64,000 nt of DNA from Undaria pinnatifida (lineage: Eukaryota > Sar > Phaeophyceae > Laminariales > Alariaceae). The DNA lies in contig JABAKD010000014.1 in the NCBI GenBank assembly GCA_012845835.1, positions 992,001-1,056,000 of the forward strand. The letters run 5' to 3'. Below, one piece after another: positions 44,015-56,200 of this stretch. The notes under the pieces were generated by a model. That model did not search any database. It was not told the origin of the DNA and saw only the letters and a program-made list of their open reading frames with translations. Made by a program: the position numbers and the translations under genes. The stretch's first letter is position 1. Each line of letters begins with the position of its first letter.

Positions 44015-45077
44015 TTTTCCATTTACGTTTTTGCCCTAGACTCGGTGTTCGCCGTGGAGAGGGCGGGTGGGTGCAACCGCGGGTCTCTTCACCCCATACC
44101 GCTGGCAGGCAAAATCAATCACGAAAACAAACGCTCCCTTCTTGCCCCCCCTTCCCATCTCTCTCTTTCCCCTCCCCTCCCCCTGCTCATAACTGTCCTA
44201 GACACAACTCGTAGGAGACAGTTGTATACTTAGGCGCGAGGGCCCACGAAGGTCTCAAAACCAACAAAAAACGAAACAAAAAAAAAACAAGAAAAAAAAG
44301 ACACATAAGGAGGTCGCAATCACGTCAGCCCACATATGACCAGACCACAATGCCTGTTGTGATGGATGCAGAGGCCGCCAAGGATAATACACGTAAGGCG
44401 TGCAAGCTCGCTAGCACCCCCGACAGCCAAGAGCGAAGACCGGCCGACCAACATTTTTGTCCAACCCAAAACGTGAACAATCCTATGATAATATACGCGA
44501 ATGTATACCCAAGTTATTACTACCAACAACGACGATTCTCGATCCCGCAGCGCGCTAGAACGGCCGCTACGCATTTACTATGCCCACGGCTCACCACCCC
44601 TGCCTCTCCCGCCCATAAGCAACAATAACACCACCCCAATTCCCGTTTCCACAACGCCTTCATGCATACCTCATGTCTGTAACATAAAGAAAAGTTACCA
44701 CACGGACACTTTTTCTGTTGAAAAAAAAAATCCTGTGGAAAAAAAAAATCAATCGGGCTTATTTTTCCGCTGGAAAAAAAAGCCCTTTGGAAAACGTTCA
44801 GTTGGAACAAAAAAATCCATCCCGGCGAAGAAGTGTTTTCGTTCGGAAACGTTCCCAACGAAAAAGCACTCCCGACGAAAAATTTCCCATCGGAGAAAAA
44901 CTTCCGTCCGATCCTTCTTTTTATTTCCGTTAGAAAAAAATAATAATCCGTTCTCTCTCCCTTCCTTATCTCATCCGTGTGTGCGTGCGTGCCTGAGAGA
45001 TGTTAACACCCTCCCTCCCACGAGGAGTGCCTAGCGGGAACCTTTCAACAATGTTCTTATCGTAGGATGGAACACTC

Positions 45078-45200
45078 TTGAGAGTACTCGGGTATATCCG
45101 GGTGTCCACCCAAGAATACCCGGGTATCTACCCAAGGAAACCCGGGGATCTACCTAAGGATACCCGAGAATCTAACCGAGTATCACCTACCTGGTACGCA
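45078..45200. repeat. about 22-bp minisatellite (ACCCGGGTATCTACCCAAGG)
   Basis: Five or six units near the 3' side of the EsV-1-7 gene, starting about 200 bp past its stop codon. Confidence 0.7.
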
Positions 45201-45402
45201 ATAAGGTTTCATACTCGAGCAATACCTTTCAAAACCGGATACCCTACAGAATACACCCCACCAGTAGGATATACTCTCCGAGGGCACCCGGGCATCTACC
45301 AGCGTATCACTCACCCAGTAAGCTTTGGCACCCGGGCAACCCAAAGTACACACCCTACCAAACATACCGTTGGAACCTCTTAATGCAATAATTCCTCGAT
45401 CC

Positions 45403-48120
45403 TCAGCCGTTTCCTCGCCTCGTCCGTCTCCGCATCATCATTCTCCTCCGCGCCCAACCCCCCTCCATTCCCTTGCCCGCCCCCCCCCCCCCCCCCCCAC
45501 CGCCACCTCCTGTCGCACTCCGTACAAACCCGTCCTGCCCCTCTCTAGCCTCCTGATGCCCCCCCGCCCCCCGCGCGTCCAACCCTCCTGCCTGGGGTTG
45601 AGGAGCGCCGCGAGCATCACTACCCCCGCCCGCCCCTGCCCCCCCACCTTCGGCAGTAGCATTAGAAAGCGCGTCAAAGGACGGGGAAGCCCGGGAGGGT
45701 CCCCCCCCCGCCTGACCCGGCCCAGACGGCATCTGCTGCTGCAACGCCTCGAGGCTGCCAGATGCAAGTGGAGAGGAGGTAGAACCGGGGAGATACGGAG
45801 CCGTGTGCCCAAGCTCGTTGGGGTCTTGCATCCGGCTGTTGTTAAGCGGGCGGAGCCGCGGCAACCCAGGCGGGGATTCCCCAGACTCACCCAACGTGGT
45901 CATTAGCGGGGATAGCGCCCGTGCGGCGGCACCTCCTACAGCAACCCCGTTGACAGTGTCGGAGGAAGTCGGCAGGACAGCTCCAGCTCCCCCCGCGCCG
46001 CCCCCCGCCGTGTTGTGGAACGGCCCCGGGGAAGCATTCCTCGTGTCCCCTCCCTCCATTCCATGCATGCGGTCGAATTGCGGGATCATCCCCTGCCCTA
46101 GGTCGACTCCCGGCATACGCGCCCCGAAGCCGGCTCCCGCTCCGCTGCCCCCCCCCGCACCGCCTTCCATTTCCAACGACCCTGCGCCACCCGTTCCCAC
46201 AACGCTCCCTGCCCCTGCTCCTCCTGCCGCGCCTCGGGCATCGTCGCGTCCCATGGCCCCACCACCCCCACCACCACCCCCACCACCTCCGGTAACGCCA
46301 ACAGCCGCACCTCCCATCTCCCCTCCCTCATGGTGAGGGTAGCCCACATGACCTAACGGTACCCCACCTTCTCTCCCCCACCCCCCCGCACCGCCACCGC
46401 CTCCCCCACCACCCCCCCCCCCACCGCCATGGTTGGCTCCGCTAGGTCCCCCCCCGGGGCCACCAGGCCCCCCCCCAGCCGCCTCCCCCCCATGCCCATC
46501 ATACCAGTCTAGAGGTTGAAACGGGGGAGCAAACGAACCTGAGATGACAGGAGGGAGAGGGAGTCTCAGATGCGATGAAGGCTGGTGCCCGACAAAAGGG
46601 GATAAGCTTCCGCCCTGTCTCCCCGCCTCCGCCCCACCCCCCTCCTCCATGATGCCTCCAGACATGCCTGAAACGCCGCGGCTAGGGGAAGGCGGTAGCG
46701 GTCGCCGCGCGCGGGGTTGCGCTACCGATATTCTTGACTGCGGCGGGCGGAGGTTGGCCCGCCCTCCGAGAACGCCTGCTACGGGAGCGGAGGGGACGTC
46801 GCTGTCTCCCCCCCCCCCCGCTGCCGCCGTTGCTGCCGCTGCCGCCGCCGGGCCATACCCGTGTGAATTGTTAGCGTGGGGTAGGAACCCGTAAGGGGAA
46901 GGGTTGCCATATCCACGCTGCTGCTGCTGTTGCTGATGATGCTGCTGCTGTTGGTGGTGCTGTTGCTGATCACGGTAACCGTGCGGGGAGGAGCGCATGT
47001 CATGCGAGCCCCGCGACAGCGGCCGCCGAGGCACCAACCCCCCTGGGTGCGTCCCCCCGCCAGCCATAAACTGCTGCTGCTGCTGCTGACCCCGCTGGGC
47101 CATTCCCAACTGCCCGTGCTGATGGTAATCCTCCTGCCCCCCCGTGCCGTAAAACCCTGGGTCAAGCGGCGCTGGGGCCAACTGCTGGCCAGGGCGACGG
47201 TGAAGGTTGGACTGCAGCGACCGAATGTGCTGCTGCTTAAGCTCCTGCTGCTCCTGCGCCTGCCTTTGTCGCTGCTCCCTAACCTCCACCTCCACCGCCA
47301 GCCGTCTCAGCCTTGCCTGCTGATCTTCCGGGGCAGAGTACCGCGGGTCCCCCAAAACAGCGTTCGGACTAGCGTTACCGCCCGGCCCGCCGCCCTCCGG
47401 CCCACCCCCACGCATCCCCCAGCCCATGATGGGATCCCCGGGGGCACCATACAACTCATCCGCATCTTCCACCCCCCGCCCCCCCGGGCCTCGTCCTCCC
47501 CCCCCTCTGTGCCCCATCGCCCAATAGCCTTGTCGATCTCCCTCAGGACCGCCCCCCCCGCCGATAGCCCCCGCCGCGTTGAATTCTGGGTCGGGTGATC
47601 TCCCCGCTCTCCCGCCGCCTACTCCGGGAGGAACGAGTGCGCCCGCGGCCACCCCAAGTCGGATGCTGACATCCCCCTCCCTCTTCGGAGGGTGAGGGGT
47701 GCTCTTCCTTCCTTTGAGGTTAACCATGCCCGCCTTCACGTGCCCCTGGCAGGCCTTCGCCTTTTCGCCGGGAAACCCGTGGGTAGGGAGCTTGGTGCAG
47801 CTGCCCTCCTCACACCGCCGGTTGCGCACGTTGACCATATCGTCCGTCTTGTGGGCGGAACAAAAACGCGCCCGCTCCCCCTCGTGGCCGAAGATGGGGT
47901 ACCGGCGACATTCGTGCCACTCGCACCGCCTATTTTTAACGTCCTCCATGTCGGGGAGATGGTGGTGGGAGCAGAACTGGGCCCGCTCGCCGACATACCC
48001 GTAGCTGGGGGTCTTCGTGCAGCCGCTGAACTCGCAGTGTCGGTTTACTACGTCCGACATCGCGTCCATGCGGTGCGACGGGCAGAAGGTCGCTTTCTCG
48101 CCCTCAAAGCCATAGATTGG
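45403..48120 (-). CDS. EsV-1-7 gene terminal exon
   Basis: Begins PIYGFEGEKATFC after acceptor GTTCAG, completing repeat 6, then repeats 7 (CEFSGCTKTPSYGYVG...), 8 (CEWHECRRYPIFGHEG...) and 9 (CEEGSCTKLPTHGFPG...). The remaining residues are low complexity: Gly runs of up to about 13, Gln/His runs, and Pro/Ala/Ser-rich stretches. Stop TGA at 45403-45405. The frame stays open through about 2.7 kb of biased sequence, supporting real coding. Confidence 0.88.
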   Translation of the reverse strand, partial: PIYGFEGEKATFCPSHRMDAMSDVVNRHCEFSGCTKTPSYGYVGERAQFCSHHHLPDMEDVKNRRCEWHECRRYPIFGHEGERARFCSAHKTDDMVNVRNRRCEEGSCTKLPTHGFPGEKAKACQGHVKAGMVNLKGRKSTPHPPKREGDVSIRLGVAAGALVPPGVGGGRAGRSPDPEFNAAGAIGGGGGPEGDRQGYWAMGHRGGGGRGPGGRGVEDADELYGAPGDPIMGWGMRGGGPEGGGPGGNASPNAVLGDPRYSAPEDQQARLRRLAVEVEVREQRQRQAQEQQELKQQHIRSLQSNLHRRPGQQLAPAPLDPGFYGTGGQEDYHQHGQLGMAQRGQQQQQQFMAGGGTHPGGLVPRRPLSRGSHDMRSSPHGYRDQQQHHQQQQHHQQQQQQRGYGNPSPYGFLPHANNSHGYGPAAAAAATAAAGGGGDSDVPSAPVAGVLGGRANLRPPQSRISVAQPRARRPLPPSPSRGVSGMSGGIMEEGGGAEAGRQGGSLSPFVGHQPSSHLRLPLPPVISGSFAPPFQPLDWYDGHGGEAAGGGPGGPGGGPSGANHGGGGGGGGGGGGGAGGWGREGGVPLGHVGYPHHEGGEMGGAAVGVTGGGGGGGGGGGAMGRDDARGAAGGAGAGSVVGTGGAGSLEMEGGAGGGSGAGAGFGARMPGVDLGQGMIPQFDRMHGMEGGDTRNASPGPFHNTAGGGAGGAGAVLPTSSDTVNGVAVGGAAARALSPLMTTLGESGESPPGLPRLRPLNNSRMQDPNELGHTAPYLPGSTSSPLASGSLEALQQQMPSGPGQAGGGPSRASPSFDALSNATAEGGGAGAGGGSDARGAPQPQAGGLDARGAGGHQEAREGQDGFVRSATGGGGGGGGGGAGKGMEGGWARRRMMMRRRTRRGNG

Positions 48121-51100
48121 CTGAACGTTAACGAGGCACAGCACGCGCGGGGGCGGGGGGGGGGGCGGGGGAGAGCGAGAAGAGAGAGGTTACAATGGGG
48201 CTTCGGCACCATGTATTGGCTAACGAATAGCAAGGCACAAGTTAACCCCTTTGGAGTCCCAAAACCCCTCCCCATACAAATTCCAAGTGATTTTTTCCAA
48301 AAAACGGTTTCCAGTTCTAACGGCGTTAAGGGTGGGGGGGGGGAGGGTAGGGGATTTTACAAGGAAAGCGTGAGGGGAAAGGGGAGAGGGAGGTTACAAA
48401 TATTGCCAATCAAATTTCCCTTCACACGCGTTAGAGGGTTTCCATATGTCTCGGTTGCATTTGTTGCGCATATTTGCGGAGGGGGGGGGGTCGTACAAGT
48501 ACAGGATCCCAACGCGAAAGGGTGCCATACGCACGGCGCTGAGGGCGGAAAAGAGGTCCAACGAATACCAGAGGGATGGAAGAGGGAGCGCAGCAAACGG
48601 CAGCAGTCCGGTCGAGCAAACGCCGAGAATGGAGATAGCGAATGAAAACTTAGGAGTTTAATGAGGTTTAGATTGCCTTCAGGCCACAAGTCAAGCGCGT
48701 GGGGGGTAGACTCTTTGTCATGCACAGCCGGAGGTGTAACACCAACAAGGCAAGCGCGGGGGGGCGGGAGAGGGAGCGCGGCAACGGTGTTCGTCTGGCC
48801 CAGCGAACTACAAGGTCGGGTGCGGTTGGTTCAGGGAGGGAAGGGCTAGGGATGGTGGCAAGGAAAGCGGTGGTTGGGTGTCCGCGCTACCTGCGGCTAT
48901 AGCTAGCGCGGGGTGAGAGAGGCACGGACGGACCGCCAGAACCAATCAAAGTGATGTATTTTCACGGGGCACAACCCGACCGGCGGATCGAGTCAGGACG
49001 TTTCCATAATCTCACGGGTCGAGTTCGGTCGGGTCAAGAGGTTTTCATTATCTCACGGGTTGGGTCGGGTCGGGTCGAGTGAGGAGGTTTTCAGGTTTCA
49101 CGGGCCGAGCCGGGTCACCAACTTGATCCGACCCGCAAAAAGCCCTGATACACATGCATCGCTATATACGCACTGGTACGTGTGGAGACATGAAACTTGT
49201 TTCGAATTGTATGGCACAGAATCATCGGCTTATATACGCCAGAAATTACTGTCACATTGACGCATGGTCGACAGAATCAAGGCCGCGGTCATAGGACACG
49301 CTAGCGCATCAGACGCTCAACGAAATACGGTGCGGGGTGGAAAACACACACAGGCACAACACAATGCGCAGACACGTGAGCAAGACAACAGCGGTACAAC
49401 GCGGAAAAGGACTCGATGCCGTATGCGCCGAGTACAGAAAGCATGCACACCACCTGCCCAAAATCAAGGCAGTATTTTAGCGCAACACGAATTACGCCCG
49501 AACAAGGCACTCAAGAAACAAAGCCAACTCGAAACCTCGCTCTATATTCTGGAATTATATCTGGATCGCACTGCCCTACAAGTATCAACAAACAAGAAGC
49601 ACCAATTTTGCATTCCGAGTCGGGAAAGTGTATACAGACACTATTGGGCGCATCTGTAGCTATCCAACTTCGACTACAGTTCGATGAAGAATCGAATTGC
49701 CACTACACCAACGGCAAGTGTCGAATTTCGACAACAACGTTTAAAGTCGATTTTCGTCTACACTATTAACAAGTGTCAAGAGGGCTTCCTGCATCAACCA
49801 AGCCCAAAAACACGATGAAGGACCCCGCAGCACCAGCGCTTGTGAGGGCAGCGTGCCGTCGACAACATATCGACCACATTCCGCCGCCTCTCGTGTTGCA
49901 TCGAAACAGAATTTGCAGCTGCAGCAACATCGCCAACAAGCAGGGGCACAACACCAACAGCAACAACTAGCAAGCAACAGCAACAGCAACAACTAGCAAT
50001 CAGCAGCAACAAGCAACGCAACAGAGACTAACAAGCAAGCAGCCGCAGTAAGCAAGCGGGCAGCTGCAACGACAACGAACGGGCAGGAGCAAGCAAGCAA
50101 AAAAGCAAAATTGAGCGAACAGCAGCAGCATACCTTCCACTACAGCTGTTCTGATACACGAAGGAGAATCGAACATCGAATATCCAAGAGACGGACGTTC
50201 TACATACCACTATTTGGAAATATATGTCAACCTGCGAAGGCGTTTCCAAGCCGAGGTACCCCTCCCCCTTCCTCCCCGCAAGGCAAAAAGACAAGCAAAC
50301 AACCGGGCCTTTCGTTCGCCCCCTCTCATCCTCTCCCTCCCCCCCTCCTGATACAAAAGTCAATCACAAAGCGGTCGAGTAGATGCAACATAAAAACGAA
50401 AAAAAAAAAACGTGTTTCGCTTGCCGCGCTCTTTCCCTCACCTACACGTCCCCTCGTAGCCCCCCCCCCCCCTCCCCCCACCGCCCACCCACAAACTGCA
50501 ATACCTGCGTAGCCAACTAAAAAAAAGTCGGCAACTTACTAGTAGTTCCTACTAGCACAGCACCACTCACCGCCCTACCATTCGCCCTCCATGACCATTA
50601 ACAATCGTCAGTGAACTGGAACCTAGTCAGCCAACAACGTCAGCGACTTAAGAGTAAGCCAACTAATAGCCACTTGGAGTAAGAAAGTAGTCAGCGACCT
50701 ATAAACAGGCGTTTCCTGAGGAGTCGTAGGTAAATATCGCCCCTATCAACGTCAATGATGCTGGTTCTATTCCTCCCATATGCATACTCGTGTTCGTACG
50801 TGGTACCTTTTTGTTGCGCAAAATAGTCGACTAGCGGTAAGCGTGAGTTGGCACAATTCGATGAAAATCGACAAGCAAAAGCAAAAAACGAAAAGTCAGC
50901 CAACTAATAACGATTCAGCCAACCAACTAACCACCAGACGGCGACTTCCAGCCAGCCAACTCAGCCACCTCTTACCTGTCGCTTGCACGCCGGGAACTCG
51001 CATCTCCGGCTAACAACGTTAACCATCTTGGCGAGCTTGTGCGAAGAGCAGTACTTAGCCCTGCCCCCTTCATGGCCGTAGTTGGGCTGCCTCGTGCATC

Positions 51101-53205
51101 CGGGGTGCTTGCAACGGCAGTTTTTGACGTCGATCATTCCGTCTTCCTTATGCGAAGAGCAAAACTTAGCTCGCTGTCCGTCCAGGCCGTAGGTGGGCTG
51201 CCGGGTGCACTCGTAAAACTCGCACCTGAGGGAGAGGCATTCATAAACACGATGGCCGACAAGATTAGCGTGCATCGCTCATTGGTAAACGCGGTAGGTG
51301 GACACCGCTCATTGGTCAACGCGGTCATTGGACATCGCTCATTCTCATTGGTCAACGCCGTAAGTGGACATCGATGATTGGTCAACGCAACGTTCGTCAT
51401 TGGTCAACAAGGTAATGGGACATCGCTCATTGGGCAACGCGATATTGTCCATTGGTGAACGCGATCTCGCTCATGGATCAACGCAACATCGCTCATAAGT
51501 AAACGCGACATTGCCCATTAGTCAACGCGACATCGCTCATTGGTGGCCAGTGGCCAGCGCGCCATTGCTCAATAAATGTCGCTCATTGGTCATAGCGACA
51601 TCGCTCACTGGTCAACGCGATATCGTTCGCGGTCAGTCGACATCGATCATTGGTCAAAGCAACATCGCCCATTGGGTACTGCGGCCAGTGTAGATGTCTC
51701 CTTTGTCAGCGCGGTCAGCCGACATCGCTCACTGGTCAAAGCCGTTAGTGGACATCGCTCATTGGTCAAGGCGGTCAGCGGACATCGTTCATTCGTCAAC
51801 ACGATATCCCTCATGGGTCAACGCGGTCAGTGATCACAGATACATAGCGGTCAGTGATCACAGATAAATAGCGGTCAGTGGACATGGTGCATTGGCCAAC
51901 ACGGTCAGTGGATATCACCCATTGGTGGCGCGGTCAGTTCCACACCGCTCAATGGTCAGCGGTCATCTACAGCCTCCAAAGGCACTAAAGAAGCAGACAA
52001 GAGCCAAAAAACGCGTCAAGGCACACTAAACAACAAAAAAACTCGCAAACTCGTAGCAAGGAACTCGCGAAGCAGGATATCTCGTGAATACAAAACCGAT
52101 ATTCAAATACGTCAGCTAGGAGTTCGACCGTTTGAGTGGTCGATATTGGTAAGTGTCGACAAATTGGTGTGCGTCGGTGCTCAGAGGCATCGGCGGCACA
52201 ATATGGCTTCAGCGACGTCGAAAGGGGTCTCACTTTCTTGGTGGAGTAAAAAACAGAAGCTCGCATTCGCTCCAAAAAAAATACCATTCATAGTACCATG
52301 GTATGATTATAGCACAGCCGTAGATGGACACAAAAAGAACAAGTTCGGCGGGGAAATTATCTTTTAACCCGGAACTCGAATTCCTCAAGGGACACGTCTA
52401 TCATACATATCATAAGGCGGCGGGTCTTCTTTGGGTTGTCGAATGTCAGCGCGGGGGGTAGCGAGGGGGGGGGAACTCGCGGGGTGTGTGTGTGGGGGTG
52501 TACTCATTTCATGCATAGCCGGAGTCGTAGGACCATAGACCCTCGCATCCCTACTGGACGGAGCATGTCGGGTTTTCACCGACCAGGCAGACATCGCGTG
52601 CACCAAGCGCCAAGTGCCGTGAGGTGTTCGGCGAGTCGCATGTAAGGGTAATCTGCATCCAACTAGAAAGAACCAGCCTAGCTGGGTCACTTTTGGAGGT
52701 CGACAACCTAGCCCGTCATCTTATTAGGAGAGGGTGGCGGGTGTTCGTATCGGCTTTTGGTCCAGGGCATACGACTATGAAGCTGAAGCAGCCTGCTGTC
52801 ATGATTTGGAAAGGTGCTGATTTCGGGGGTCGATGTACAGCGATACAAAAAAAAAATGAGAAGCGCGTGCGGTTTTGCCACATAAACACTTGTGCGCGCT
52901 GGCGCGTTGCGACGTATGTGTCGTGAATGTCCATGCATTGGAGTGTTAACCCCCCCCCAAAAAAAAAGTACGCCCTCCTTTACCCCATGATGGCAGCTGG
53001 CGTCACTTCGTGTGGCGGCTGATTCTGTAATCGTCAGTTTTACTCGCCATTTTTTCCCTGTGAAGTGGTAATAGAGCCATTGTTAGGCCGGTCCATGTCG
53101 GTCCATGTCGGTGGGTGGAAAGCGCGAGGGGAGAGGATAAGACAGGAAAGACACAACCAGAGTCAACGACAACCGCACAACAACAACAACAACAACGACA
53201 ACCGC

Positions 53206-53251
<46 letters not shown>

Positions 53252-56200
53252 CGACAACCGCACAACACGTGTAGCAGCCGACCAACCCTCTACCCTACCA
53301 ATAAAAAATATTCATCGAATACAGCAACGTAAATAGGGGAGTGGGGTGACAGAGATAGAGGCGGGGGGGTTAGAAGCATCATACCAGGGGGGGGAGAAGA
53401 AAGGCCGTGAAAGAAGAGGGGAAAAGGGTGGACAGGCTACCGGACCATCATCGTGAACGGTAACAGCAACGACAGGCAGGTCAGAGCCCACAACCTTTCA
53501 CTATTTGGGCGGCGGCGCAAACTAAAGCACCCCTCCGCCACTACTCGAAGGGGCCAGATTCCACTACGCTGCCCGCTAATATAGAAACAAATACCCGTCA
53601 AGATCAACAGATAACTAAATACTGCCAAGTATTAAGAGCTATCGACGCTATGCACGTAGACTAGTCTTGTACGATACCATATGTGATACCGGGTACCTGG
53701 TAAGTGGTCTAAAGTGGTACTGTATGTGATATCTGTGGTGCACAAATAAATGCGGGTGAAGAAACACAGCGAAAAAAAACATCCGAATGCCGGTCAAGCA
53801 CTCAAAACTCAACTACAACAATACCGCTGTCGTGCCAGCCGTATATATTAAATTATACCTGTTACCAACTATTACAAAACGACACGCACATCTCCACTCG
53901 CAGTACATACGAGAATCACATCACAATTTATAGAAAGACCTATTGACAGACCATAAGATAATGGTAGACTGAAGCTTAGGCCCGCAAAAAAGAAATGCCA
54001 GCAAAAACATGGAAAACCCAACAATAACAACACACGGAGGCTCATTTTTTAAATGAAAAATAGAAACTGGGACTTGGGACTAAGAAACCGTGTTCAGCGG
54101 CGAGCGTTTCACCAAGCCCTACTGGCAGCCCCTGGTATATAACAGCCTCTGCTCAAGATCGGTGTCACAAGAAGGTTGAAATTCAAGCCCTCTGCTCAGA
54201 ATAGGAATTCTTGTTGCGGGCAGATACATGCGAGTGGGTATCCCGATTTAAGAGCGCCTGAGATAAGAGCATTCGGGACTTCACCCTTTCATTACCGGAA
54301 TGAAAATCTCACACTATTCTCAAGTATTTCGGCCAAATAAACGTGGCGGCAGGATTAAAAGGGTTAGCAGCGGACGACTCGGCATGTCCAGCCACTCTAA
54401 AAGCCATACAATGCCCACCACAGACACGAGCGCTTCGCGCCTGTTTCGGCTTGTCACAGGATGCTCATAAATCGGGCTATCCACGAAAGTATCGCTGTAC
54501 CACCGCCCCTGCCATGTTTAACATACTAGTGATGTTGCTACTGCTGCGCTGGTCGTTCCGATGACGCATCAATCACTGCCACCACCCATCGTCCAAGCAA
54601 ACAAACCGCAAAAGCCAATCAAAATTCCGCAAAAGCGCGCAAAAGAGCTGTCTGCAACTGAATCGCGGAGCGAAAACTTACCGCTTTCTGTTCTTGAGGT
54701 AAACCATGCCACTCGACTTGTGGCTGAAGCAGTAGCGAGCCAGAAAACCATCGAACCCGTAGGTTGAGAGCTTGGTGCAATTGGACACCACACACTGTTT
54801 GTGTTCAAACATGCCAGGAAACACGTTAAGCGAGGGAAAAACAGGCCGTGTGAAATCAAGCAAAGGTGCTGCAGGGCCTGGTGTTCCACTCTAAAACCTA
54901 GTAGTTTTCGAAGGGAAAACATGCAGCGTCGATTCAAGGGTGTAGGCCGAGTATTCCACACTATTCGTCATAGCAGATGGTCAGAGATGCCAACAAACAT
55001 GTCGGGCCAGGGAAATCATGCGGCATGGTCGAGTGTTTCACAGCAAGAATATCAGTAGTTTTGCAATCATGCGTGTCTGTGAATGAAATACTGCCTGCTG
55101 ACATCTTCGGTTTTGTTAATACCATTCAAGTATGTTCCAAGTAACGATATTTCCAGACATGCAACAGCATCATCAGCAAAAACAGCAACAACAACAGCAA
55201 CAGCAGGAATAGGACCGGGGGGGGGGGGGGAAGGGGCACTCACTGCAAGTCAACCAACAGCTCTGAACACTAGACACAGACAGCACAAGCAAGCAAGCAA
55301 GCAGCGAGCGGCACAGCTGCAGGGAGCAGGCAAAAATTCGTGGAATTCATTTTGCGGTTATTTTATACCCCCCGAGTTACAACCGAGCGACAGGAATTTT
55401 CGAACCGCCGAACGTAAAAAAAAAACAGATCACCACCTACAGGAACGAGCCCTAGGGAACGAGAGCAGCCATCGTCTTCATGCAATGCAGCCATTCAGTG
55501 AAAGGGCGCGGGCAAAAAAAAAATGCGGCTGCGCGGCACGTATTGCCCGCCCCCCCGCGCCGTATATAACCAGGAAAGGTCTTTAAAAACAAGTTAATTT
55601 TCGGGGGGAGGGCTCAAAAAGCAAGCTGAAAGTTTCTGGGGTTTCCCGGGAAGAGAGAACAATAAATGGAAAAAATATCGATTGTGGTCCGTGGATAGCA
55701 CTCCCGGGGTACACAGCATTTCAAGATTTCGCGGAATTTCACAGCAGCGTTTCGGAAAATAGGTCGTGGAGGGGAGTCAATGCTTGCTGCCTTGTCTCCT
55801 ATTATTACCTGTAGCCCTGGGAGGCAGACATGAGAAGAGGCTCGTATGATGATAAGATGCATTTTTTAAAGGCGGCAGACCAGAATGATACCCCAGCTGC
55901 TACTGCTGAGTACCATACCACCTGGTCTCATAGCCTTGTTGATACTACAGCATACCATAGTACCGCACTGCCACCAGTATCTCTAGTCAGCCAAAGTTGT
56001 TGCTGTTGTGGTTGTTCTCACATTACCTCGCACAATCAAGTCCGTGGTCACAGGACAGGCTCCAGTCACTCTGGAGCTGAGGAATACCCCACAAGAAAAA
56101 AACTCAAACCAAAGGTGGTACACGCATATATCCACCACATCTGACGCAATTCATGCCTCCACCAGAAACATATAAAAGTGAAATCGGGTGTCAGCCTACG

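Noticed and set aside
47692-48645. Plus-strand open frame of 317 codons
   Set aside because: It is antisense to the EsV-1-7 repeats; the minus strand carries the conserved Cys/His motifs and splice sites.
51265-51965. CRISPR-like array of regularly spaced repeats
   Set aside because: Units are contiguous and variable with no unique spacers; the host is eukaryotic and the array lies in an intron.
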